The notes beneath the pieces are model-generated. The model was not told the origin of the DNA. It ran no database searches and saw only the letters and a list, made by a program, of their open reading frames with translations. A program made the position numbers and the translations under genes. From Chrysophaeum taylorii (taxonomy: Eukaryota > Sar > Pelagophyceae > Pelagomonadales > Pelagomonadaceae): a DNA stretch of 64,000 nt. The DNA is taken from NCBI GenBank assembly GCA_029834535.1, contig JAQMWT010000383.1, positions 1 through 64,000 on the forward strand. Direction: 5' to 3'. Below, in pieces: positions 9,666 to 18,291 of this stretch (positions are counted from its first letter, which is position 1; each line of letters opens with the position of its first letter).

Positions 9666-10471
9666 AAACGGTGGTCGATCCACCGAGTCGACGGTCGCGT
9701 CTCGTTCGGTCGCGCGCGTTCTCGAGGACGGCCCGTCGGAAGAGCGAGTCGTAGCCGTGGAAGCGGGCTTTGACCGCAGACGCGAGCGCGGCAAGCCGTT
9801 GTCGATTTCGGTGGCCGGTCTCCGCGGCGACGAAGACGCCGGCACGCATCGCGCGCGTACCGAAGAGTTCGCGCGCAAAAAAGGCGAAATCGCGTCGCAT
9901 TTTTGCGCGCGCCAGAACCCCGAAAGAACCCCGAAAGATAAGAGGGAGCCAGCCGGCATGCCATGCCGGCGTCGAGGCTCGCGTAGCGTCCCTGGCTCGA
10001 GCGCGTCGTCCCGTTTGCCGGGCGAAGGCTCCATCGCCGTCGTCGACCTTCAACCTTCAAAAAGATCGGCCGAGGGTTTGTGTAGCAAATAGCAAAAAAA
10101 AAAGGAATAAGGATAAGGGTTTTTTTCTTCGAAATACTCTCGATTTTTTACGACGACCAGGATCCGAACTCGAGACGTACGTACAGCAACCACCCCAGAT
10201 TCTCGCTCAAACTTCTTCGCTCTCTCCAATACTACAAGGCTCTCGCAGATGCCAAGGAGAAAACATTTTATAAAGAGCAAGGCTTTTGGCGCATACATTT
10301 AGCAAAGAACAGAAAGTAGGCCGCGGGTGAAGCGTTTTGAAATAAATCGGCTTCACAAAACGCAGATTTTGTCGGCCCGTTTCGAGCATACATAGGGAAA
10401 AGAACAGAAAGTAGAGTTCCGTTAGAGTTCTGTGACTGACAGACTGACATTTCCCAATTAATTATTGTGGA

Positions 10472-10508
10472 CTAGTAAGGCCAAGTCGGGTTTTTTTCGG
10501 CCTTTTTC
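10472..10508 (-). other. Helitron-4 3' terminal hairpin with compensatory change
   Basis: The stem is AAGGCCGA with TTGGCCTT. A G-T pair in units 2 and 3 is replaced by a G-C pair here, so pairing is kept while sequence changes. ACTAG follows directly. Confidence 0.78.
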
Positions 10509-11174
10509 TCGGGGGGCAAGCCCCCCGAACCCCCCGGGAATTGGGGGGCTCTGCCCCCCAAACCCCCCGCCGGGGGACACCCCCGGACCCCCCACCGCCT
10601 CGACGGCCGCCGCGTCTCGGGAGCCGACGAAAAACGCTGTCGCACGCCGTGGAAATTCTGTCTTTTCGGTTCTTGAAGATTTCCGCGTAATTTTTCGTTC
10701 TTGGGTTAGGGTGTGTACCGTTTTCCTTCCTTTCCGTTGCGCGAAGCGTTCTGGGGGTTAGCGTTATGCCTCTTTATTTTCGGCTTTGCGTTTTTTGCGG
10801 ATGGACTATGAGATGGCGGATGGCCGCTTTGTTTAATGGAGTATTTCATTATAGACAATGTTTTTGGTGTAGGCGCCGGGGTGGCGGCGGGCGTAGTGAG
10901 AAGGAGGGCGTGGCGCATAATCCATAGATAGCGGACGCGCCGTCGCGGTCGACGGTCCAGAGGTTCTCGCGGCGAGGACGGCCGCTGCGGGAAGAGCGAG
11001 GCGTGGCCGCGGAAGCGGGCTTCGCCGTAGACGCGAGCGGGGAGGTCTTTGTCTCCTTCGTCTTCTTCTTCTCCGTCGGCGATGGCCAGAGCGCGGCCAC
11101 GGGCGGTCGTCGTGGGCGCGCGCGGGCGCGCGGCTCGACGAAGGCCCTGACTTTACGGCGAGCCGTTGTCGCCC

Positions 11175-11425
11175 GCGGGGGAGAGTCCGAGGCCGCGGTC
11201 GGGACGGCGGTGGCCGCTCGCAGCGGCGACGAAGACGCCGGCACGCATCGTATCGAAGCGCCGGGCCCGGCGGCGCGGCGCGCCGCCCGTCGAGCGAGCC
11301 GCCGAGTTTTTTTTCGGGTTTGTCGACTGGACGTCAACCCGCGGGCGAGTCCGAGACCGCGGTCGCGACCTCGATGGCCGCTCGCAGCGGCGACGAAGCC
11401 GGCGGCACGCATCGTATCGAAGGTG
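11175..11425. repeat. GC-rich minisatellite in Helitron-4 (two units)
   Basis: Two units of the same family as those at 6890 and 9090 lie here, starting near 11180 and 11340. They differ by small substitutions, for example CTCGATGG in place of GCGACGGCGG in the second unit. Confidence 0.8.
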
Positions 11426-11888
11426 AAACGATGTTCGATCCACCGAGTCGAGGGTCGAGTCTCGTTCGACGGCCCGTCGGAAGATCGAGTCGTAGCCGGG
11501 GAAGCGGGCTTTGACCGCAGACGCGAGCGCGGCAAGCCCTTCTCGATTTCGGTGGCCGGTCTCCGCGGCGACGAAGACGGCGGCACGCATCGCGCGCGTG
11601 TGTACCGAAGAGTTCGCGCGCAAAAAAGGCGAAATCGCGTCGCATTTTTGCGCGCGCCAGAACCCCGAAAGAACCCCGAAAGATAAGAGGGAGCCAGCCG
11701 GCATGCCATGCCGGCGTCGAGGCTCGCGTCCCTGGCTCGAGCGCGTCGTCCCGTTTGCCGGGCGAAGGCTCCATCGCCGTCGCACGCGACAACCTTACTT
11801 CAAAAAAAGATCGGCCGAAAGGGTTTTCTTCTTCGAAATACTCTCGATTTTTACGACTACAACCTTACCCTGATCGCTGACTGCGGGC

Positions 11889-12019
11889 GATGGAGGACGG
11901 TGCCTCACGAATCCTGAGCCTTGCGAGGGCCATCCGCCCTCCCGGCGTAGGTTGGCACCTATTCGCCTCCCGGGCGTGCCGGTTGGCAGCCGGAACGTTC
12001 GCTGTGGGACGGGGTATGG
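11889..12019 (+). repeat. 131-bp dispersed repeat, copy 2
   Basis: This block is nearly identical to 7613-7743 and clearly related to 17923-18054. It sits in the 5' part of Helitron-4, between two CTTCGAAATACT modules. Confidence 0.7.
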
Positions 12020-12500
12020 CCGGGGGGCGAAGACGGAAGGTTAGGGTTTTCTTCCTCGAAATACTCGCGATCTACGACTACACCAGCATACAGCATACAA
12101 ATCGACCATCCGAGAGGGTTTTCTTTTCAACGAATACTACGGTTTTTCTTCTTCGAAATACTCACGACTAAGGGTTTTCTCCTTCGAAATACTAACAGGA
12201 TCCGAACTCGAGACGTACGTACAGCAACGACCCCAGATTCTCGCTCAAACTTCTACGGTCTCTCCGATACTACAAGGCTCGCCGCAGATGGCAAGAAGAA
12301 AACATTTTATAAATATTAAGGCTTTTGGCTCATACATTTAGCAAAGAACAGAAAGTAGGCCGGAGGTGAAGCGTTTTGAAATAAATCGGCTTTACAAAAC
12401 GCAGATTTTGTGTTTCCGTTTCGAGCATACATAGGGATTTGAACAGAAAGTAGAGTTCCGTTAATTGATCCTCACACACTGACTGACATTTCCCAATTAA

Positions 12501-12530
12501 TTATTGTGGATTATTGTGGATTATTGTGGA
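12501..12530 (-). repeat. Threefold 10-bp repeat at the outer Helitron 5' end
   Basis: On the minus strand TCCACAATAA occurs three times in tandem from 12530. Internal junctions of the array carry it once. It lies exactly at the boundary with non-Helitron DNA. Confidence 0.9.
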
Positions 12531-12601
12531 TAACTTCATTTGATTTTATTTGATTTTATTTTATTTTACCTTTTACTTTACACTCTCGCTCGCGGAGCCT
12601 A

Positions 12602-13492
12602 GAGTCAAGGGTTTTATTTTACCCTCGTGGTGAGCTGGCGACGTGAGCTGCTCAGTAGTCGGGAGTTACGTTTTTCGTTGAGAGCGGAGAGAATGGCTGC
12701 GAACAAAAAAGTGCCGGAACACCAGCTGCGGGAAGAAGGAAAAGGCGACAAGGAATCTCCGGCGGCCATCCCGGCGCAATGGTTCCGCGATATCACACCG
12801 AAGAAAGGCAGTCCCACTCCTCGAGGCGTGTGGTTGCATGTCAAGCGCTTGACGGGCGATCATCCTGAGTGCGCGAAGGAAGACACCGATCCAAGCAAGA
12901 CGATACGCGGCTGGGATCAAATGGGAAAATGAGTTCGACGAACTGAAGAACGTCAAGAAGCTGGATCTCGTCGAGCACCTCCTACCCCTCCACGTGGGCA
13001 AGCTCTGCAAGAAGATCGAGAAAGACACCAAGTACGGCTTCCTCCCCAAGCTCGCCAGATCTTCACGCGGTTCCATCGGCACGCTTCCTGCCGAGAGCTT
13101 CTGCGAACGAATCATCTCGGCCGGCAACATCGTTCTGACCGAGGGTAACTCGCTGCTTGGCGACGAAGAATGCCACATGCTCGTCCTCTTGCGCATGAAC
13201 CGCGAGTTCATGGAGTGGGCTCGAGGCAAATACGGCAAGATCGCCGACGTCGCCGACGAGACCACAATCCCCGACAAAGAAAACCAAGAGGACGAAACGG
13301 ACCCGCCGGAAGAGTAGACGGCTTGCGGCGGCTTGCGGCGGCTCGCGAATGCCATGGATTCGGCGGAAACGACATAAAATGCTTGCCTATTTTACTTTAC
13401 TTTACCCTCGACTCGATAACCGGTCGCCACTTGATTTTAATTTGAACGTTGTCCCTTGCCACCTCGGAGTCAAGGCGTTTTCCTTTACCCTT
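12602..13492 (+). repeat. Short direct repeats flanking the hAT relic
   Basis: GAGTCAAGG followed by a T-rich stretch and TTTACCCT occurs at 12602-12626 and again at 13467-13492. TTTTACTTTAC-like sequence also lies outside both. I see no clear inverted termini. These may be remnants of element ends or of a duplication. Confidence 0.5.
12693..13317 (+). pseudogene. hAT transposase remnant, C-terminal dimerisation region
   Basis: From the ATG at 12693 there is a short Lys/Glu-rich N-terminal part, open to 12932. After a single frame change near 12925 the frame continues as WENEFDELKNVKKL and ends at the TAG at 13315. The segment ESFCERIISAGNIVLTEGN (near 13095-13150) followed by LLGDEECHMLVLLRMNREFM is the hAT C-terminal dimerisation pattern. 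The catalytic core and any BED zinc finger are absent, so this is an internally deleted copy. The assignment rests on the C-terminal motif alone. Confidence 0.62.
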
Positions 13493-13517
13493 AACTTGGA
13501 GTAAAAGGACAACGCTG

Positions 13518-13698
13518 GTAAAAATCACTGTGCCCCTGGTAGAGAATGGTGGCAGTGGTAGTGCCACTCTGCTTGTCCTGTCTCTAACGACACAAAGAGC
13601 GGCACGGTGTTCGACACAGCGATTTATTGGTTATTGGGTGTGAGTGTGAGATAAAGGGGGGAGGGGGTCCTAACCCTAAATGGAATTTTGTATCTCTA
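13518..13698 (+). repeat. X sequence, lone copy (X-1)
   Basis: This ~180-bp block runs from GTAAAAATCACTG to TATCTCT. It contains CTAACGACAC, a small GTGTTCGACAC hairpin and CCTAACCCTAAATGG. The same sequence flanks copia B and copia C as inverted copies (46752, 55942, 60112, 63766). Here it stands alone, without adjoining copia coding sequence. Confidence 0.8.
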
Positions 13699-13932
13699 GG
13701 AAGGGCCAGACAGGCTAGATGCCTAGTTTAAAAGTGGAAAACGGGAAGGAAGTAACGGGTTAAGAATCGAGGGAAAGCCGTACTGAACGGAGAGAAAACC
13801 CGCATATAAAGAGAGGTTGAAGTTGGTCTAGGGGACCAGGAGTGAAGTGTCAGAGTTCCAGAAAGTCATACACGAATATAAGCATAGCAACTCTCTGGAC
13901 CGCCTCTGAGGAATTCGCCTGTCCATGCTGGC
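13699..13932. other. Unassigned spacer before gypsy G1
   Basis: I see no gene here. A TATA-like CATATAAAGAGAG is at 13802. The segment could be host DNA or an unrecognised element end. Confidence 0.4.
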
Positions 13933-14150
13933 TGTGGCGGCAACTCCCGCCTCCTAAGGCTTACCCCTCTTCTAGGCCCCCCCTTATCAGGGGCGCCCTA
14001 CTCCGTTATGATGATGTCAGTTTTCTTTATGACATCATCTTCCTTTTCCGTGACATGCGTCACCCTTATTTCTATGTTTCGATAATATCTTAGTCATAAA
14101 GCAACCGCCGATCCTCAAGTTGTGAGGACCAGGCACGGAAGTTGTTTGTG
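13933..14150 (+). repeat. Gypsy G1 5' LTR (right boundary approximate)
   Basis: It starts TGTGGCGGCAACTCC and matches the 3' LTR from 24246, the LTR remnant at 37752 and the G2 LTR from 38269. Internal features are a C-run followed by TTATCAGGGG, GATGATGTCAG, and a CCTCAAGTTGTGAGG hairpin near 14112. The exact LTR end and primer-binding site could not be fixed by comparison. TGGCGAGAGAACGG near 14157 is one candidate primer-binding site. Confidence 0.75.
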
Positions 14151-14268
14151 GTTGTGTGGCGAGAGAACGGCCTTCCTCGTCCAGTGACTCCATCAAGGGC
14201 ACGGGCGCGAGCGGCGAGCCAGGATTCGAAGCAGCGCCAGGGAGGCCTAATTTCTCCTAACGCCACCG

Positions 14269-16806
14269 GTGGTGGAGGATATGAGATTCGAGCGACCATA
14301 TCGGTCGCAGCGGACGAGTGCATCTTGCATTTTCTACACGGCCCGGACAAGCCGTGCGCGCCCTGATCAAGCGCGTCGACGAAGAGCTCCAGAAGGGCCA
14401 TTGCCGTGGCAAGCTCCCCGGCCGGATACGTTAGTCGTCGGAGGTGACGACGCGCGATTCGGTTCTAGCCGACGCGCAACCCGGGTACCGCTGCCGCAGG
14501 CGAGCGGAGTGAGATCGCAACTCACTGAGGCATTGATTGCCGGGCAGAGACGAATTCAGCCGCCCACCGGACTGATAGATCGGTCGGTGGAAGACGCACG
14601 CGACGACGATATTGCGCGTGTCGTGGACGAGTAGAAGTCCCAGAGTCGAAGGAGTACGAGAACGACGACGACTCAACCATTTTGGACCCGTTCTGATCTC
14701 GGCCGATTAGAACGAGCCAGAACCGATATGGAAGACGATGATGCTGCTGACGAGCAGATACGATACGACGAACCGCCAAGCCGTCAGGATGAGAGGAGCG
14801 AGAGGGATGATGAAGATGATTATAACGATGACGAAGAGCACGCTACCGAAGTTGACAACGAGGCAGTAGAGCTAGACTACAACAACGGCGAGCCGGTGGA
14901 AGGACCGCCGGAAGGACGACCGACAGCCCCATCAACGCGTGCACGAACCCCGGATACAACGAACATGAATGAATTCTACGAAGCCCATCTACGTGCGTTA
15001 CGTGAAGAAAACGAATGCTCGCAGGAGCGACTTTTACAACAAATAGAGGAAGAGAACAATCGAAAGGAGCGACTACAGCGGAAGGAGGCAGAACAATTAC
15101 GAGAGCAAGTGCGGAAGGCAAGCGCTCGAGCATATGACCTCCAAGATCAAGTAAATTCAGTGACACGAGAAAGGGACGAGTTACGTACGCCGAGTCGATC
15201 GAGGCGAGCGAGCAGTCCGGGATCCCGGCCCGAGGAAGAGCCGCCAACTACACGATCACGCGCGAAAGCTAGGAAGCCGCGCTATGAAGATGACGATTAC
15301 GAAGAAAAGGAGGAGGCGCGTGAAGACGGAAGAATCGACAACCAGAACTTCCCCATGGACTTCACAGACCGGTTCGCCGGCGCGTTAGCCAAACACGATC
15401 GCAGCAAGGATCGGCGACCGACCTCCGGATTAAAGACCGAAACGTTTAAATTGGTTCTTGATGGGCGCGATCAGGACCAGTTCGATTTAGATGCGGGCGT
15501 GGTGATGAGTACGTTAGCCGAAGACCATTTTTAGCATGGAAAGCTGCGGTACCTGCTGCCAGTGAGCCTGCGCGACACAGTCTCACCGATTTTCCGAGAG
15601 CATTTGAAAAAGTACGAAGACGTGTGTAAGGATCTCGATCATCCAGCGTCTTATTTTTTACGTCGGGATATCGACGATGATGAGTACGGTTCAGAGGTAC
15701 GACGACTACGACGACTGAACAAGGAGTACTGCCTCAAGATTTTGAGATACTTCCCAGCGAGTTGCCCTTTGCCGATGACGGCAGAGGAATTACTACGCAA
15801 ACTTCAGGGCACGCCCCAATCGACCGTTCCGAAACGAACTGGGGAACGCCACGTGCATGCGTATTGCACCAAATTCCAGAGCGAGGCCATGGCGTACTGC
15901 TCTGTGGCCAAGCGAGATCTCAACGACGTGGAGATCATCTCTTATTTGATACGGGGACTGGAGTCCAGCGAATCGAAATCCCGCGTGCGAACCATGCGCA
16001 GCGGGCACCTGATGACGTATAATACCATTACGTCGACGTTGCCATTGATCACGCGGCTCGATAACGATTTCGCGACCGCAATGGCGGAGCGGAACAGCCG
16101 AAATTCACCGAGCCCGTCGGGCGGGAAGCCGCAGAAGCCACCGTCTGGACGCGGAGGACGAGCGCTTGCCTCGGGACCGAAAGATAAGAAGACGAAATTT
16201 GAATCGTTGCGTTTAGAAGATAATCCGAAAAAGTGGTACGATAGCACATGCAAACATTGTGGATTCTTCCTCACGACCCACGAAAAGGATGAACACGGGA
16301 ACCGCGTCATTTGCAACCGCGAGCCCGATGACTACTATGTGGCGATGTGTAAGTACATCGAAGACGATAAGAAACCTCTCTCTCGGGGACGATGGGAGAG
16401 CCGACAGAAGAAAGATCCTCAGTCGCGTGACGACGGCAGTTCAAATGCCACCCTCGGTTCGAGCGCCGCTCACGATATTCAGAGCAGACTCAACGACATG
16501 GGCACGCAGCTGACCACGGATATGGCTTCCGTGAAGCACTTGAAAGATGGACACGGCCGATCGTCTTCGACACGACCGGACCATCTAGATAGCGGAGCCC
16601 CCGACGCCGCGACAAGAGCCGTATCAGCTCGCGCCCGCGCCGACGGAAAGAAAGCCGGAGCCCTAGCAGACATTCGCGCCGACGCCGGCGGCGAAGATCT
16701 CGCGATCGTAATTCGGACGATGGACGTTACCGAGAAGACTCGGGACATTCGTCAGCAAAGTTCGCGTTCACGACCCCTTGCGGTCAACAGTTACCATTAT
16801 GAGTGA
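14269..16806 (+). pseudogene. Gypsy G1 gag (interrupted)
   Basis: Three open stretches make up gag: 14269-14634, 14728-15534 and 15562-16806. The first ends at a TAG where G2 has TGG. The second ends at a stop created by an extra T near 15530 (CATTTTTAGCATGG here, CATTTTAGCATGG in G2). Features in order are a conserved SSRRATRVPLPQASG stretch, an acidic run, a coiled coil (near 15000-15180), a capsid-like helical region with YCLKILRYF, and a zinc-knuckle-like C-x2-C-x11-H-x5-C near 16249. Past 16580 the frame differs from G2, where this region encodes an SR-rich tail. Gag would package the RNA. Confidence 0.78.
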
Positions 16807-17903
16807 TGGTGTACCCGAACACGGACACCCGCCCCGACGACGCAGCCGACGCCCTTGCCGCGGCCGCATTCGACGATCGTGCTCGCCCGCCGACGGACGA
16901 GCCACCCAACGAAGTGCTGACCGATCGTCGGTCTTTGGCACAGATTTATGAGGAGATGTCGAGCGATGAACTCGAAGAGTCGAGCGATGAACTCGAAGCT
17001 CCACGATACTGGGAAGGCGATTCAGACTCGGAAGACGAAGAAGCTACACCTTGTGAACCAGTGTCCGCGATAACGCTACTTTACGTGTCGTCCACGGACG
17101 ACCCACCGTTTGTTTTTGACGAGGAAGCCCTCGACGCTATCGGCTTATCTTTGGACCCTCCCGAGGAGATGACCTTTGGCGACCGGACTGGCTGTGAGCC
17201 AGACTTGGATTCCTGCAGCGATAGCACGGATGATCATTCGACGGATGAGACGATGACCATCACGAGTGATGCAAACGACGATCTTACGATAGAGTTGACG
17301 TCGGGGACGACGCCATCTTTTCCTGCGGACCCCCCCGAAACGGTTTCGGTTACGACGGATCGAGCCACGGATACGCCGCCGGAAGAAAAGGATAAATTTA
17401 AGAAGAAGATCAGCAGCGTTCTCGATTGGGACGCAGACGAGCCGACGTGGAACCTGCAGGATTGGTGGACGAGAACTCGGAACTTCTTGCTAAAGAAGCC
17501 ACCAGAACAACTGCTCAGCTACGGACTCGAAGCCGCAGCCGACACGGAACCGGTCACCGATGATGGTGATGATCAACCGACGACGAATGAACCTACGGAT
17601 GCATTCTGGAACGACGAAATGAATGAGTTATGGGAGAGGTCCTTTGCTTCCGAGAACAACGAAGATCGGGACCCCCTACCCGCACTGATTCCCTCCGAGA
17701 TTGTCATGGAGGAAGAGCGGAAGCCGCCAGATAAAGAGGCTACCGCGAGCGCTGCGTCGATGACGCCGACAATAAATGATACGAGAGCTCAAGCCGCGGT
17801 ATCGATACCCAACCCCGGCGATGAGCGAGTCAGAGCCCAATGTGCTCACACTGCGCTGACGCCGCGAGATGGCAAGACGATCCAATATGATTTGTTACCC
17901 TGA
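16806..17903 (+). CDS. Acidic ORF of unknown function in gypsy G1
   Basis: An ATG at 16806 overlaps the last base of the preceding TGA. The predicted protein of about 365 residues is very acidic, with a duplicated SSDELE motif (near 16960-17000) and many Asp, Glu, Thr and Pro residues. One Trp-rich stretch (WNLQDWWTRTRNFLLKK, near 17450-17500) stands out. I recognise no domain. In G2 the matching junction reads GGA instead of TGA, so this ORF may be the continuation of gag rather than a separate gene. It ends TGA at 17901. Confidence 0.55.
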   Translation: MVYPNTDTRPDDAADALAAAAFDDRARPPTDEPPNEVLTDRRSLAQIYEEMSSDELEESSDELEAPRYWEGDSDSEDEEATPCEPVSAITLLYVSSTDDPPFVFDEEALDAIGLSLDPPEEMTFGDRTGCEPDLDSCSDSTDDHSTDETMTITSDANDDLTIELTSGTTPSFPADPPETVSVTTDRATDTPPEEKDKFKKKISSVLDWDADEPTWNLQDWWTRTRNFLLKKPPEQLLSYGLEAAADTEPVTDDGDDQPTTNEPTDAFWNDEMNELWERSFASENNEDRDPLPALIPSEIVMEEERKPPDKEATASAASMTPTINDTRAQAAVSIPNPGDERVRAQCAHTALTPRDGKTIQYDLLP

Positions 17904-18291
17904 GTTGTTTGGATATGGTTGCGTTGGAGGACGGCGCCTAACACGCTTGCTCCCTGCGGCGGCCCCGGCCGTCCCGGAGCGAGACGGTGCCTGCTCGCCT
18001 CCCGGGCTGGCCGGTTAGCACCCGGAAAGTCCGCGCTGGGATGGGGTTCGCTCGGTTGGGCAGAACGCGACGGACAGGTCGATTGTTCGTGGACCAACAC
18101 GTTTGCGGCCTGCGACGCTTTTGCACGACTTCGCACAAGACCGCGCGCAGTGGCGGTCCGTCATCAACGAGTCCTCGTCCCTCGCCTCTGCCCCAACTGC
18201 GTGATTTTCCTCTGTGATTCCGGATCGGCTCCTGCCTGTCCGGCCTGGCTCCCATGCTCGGGAGAGGTCTGAAGTTAGTTAGTTAGTTAGT
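17904..18291. repeat. Noncoding insert with 131-bp dispersed repeat, copy 3, and GTTA microsatellite
   Basis: Bases 17923-18054 match the dispersed repeat at 7613 and 11889, with TCGCCTCCCGGGCTGGCCGG in common. A short (GTTA)n run lies at 18271-18290. The block separates the acidic ORF from the protease and looks like a secondary insertion into G1. Confidence 0.65.

Larger units (their letters stand above)
8251..10471 (-). mobile_element. Helitron-3, non-autonomous deletion derivative
   Basis: This 2221-bp unit runs from 5' TCCAC at 10471 to 3' CTAG at 8251. It shares the internal deletion junction of Helitron-2 and Helitron-4 and has the largest minisatellite of the three. A helicase fragment (ARVYGEARF) remains near 8795 on the minus strand. 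Long minus-strand frames of up to 474 codons exist, but they are GC-driven and not conserved in frame between units, so I do not call them genes. Confidence 0.9.
10472..12530 (-). mobile_element. Helitron-4, non-autonomous derivative at the array's right edge
   Basis: This 2059-bp unit runs from 5' TC at 12530 to 3' CTAG at 10472-10475. It has the same deletion junction as units 2 and 3: a 70-codon micro-frame (minus, 10918-10706) begins MRHALLL and runs into frame-shifted helicase C-terminal sequence. It has two minisatellite units (11175-11425) and the 131-bp dispersed repeat at 11889-12019. Its 5' end carries a threefold repeat of the terminal 10-mer. The base before the 5' end on the minus strand is A, matching the A/T insertion preference of Helitrons. 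Confidence 0.9.

Noticed and set aside
8610-10034. 474-codon minus-strand frame in Helitron-3 and similar long frames in units 2 and 4
   Set aside because: They run through GC-rich minisatellites, are dominated by Arg/Pro/Ala, and are not conserved in frame between units.
12693-13317. BED zinc finger in the hAT relic
   Set aside because: The N-terminal part lacks the paired Cys and His pattern.
16803-16808. TGATG coupling of gag and the acidic ORF in gypsy G1
   Set aside because: The G1 gag frame is shifted upstream relative to G2, where the site reads GGA in frame, so the overlap is probably accidental.
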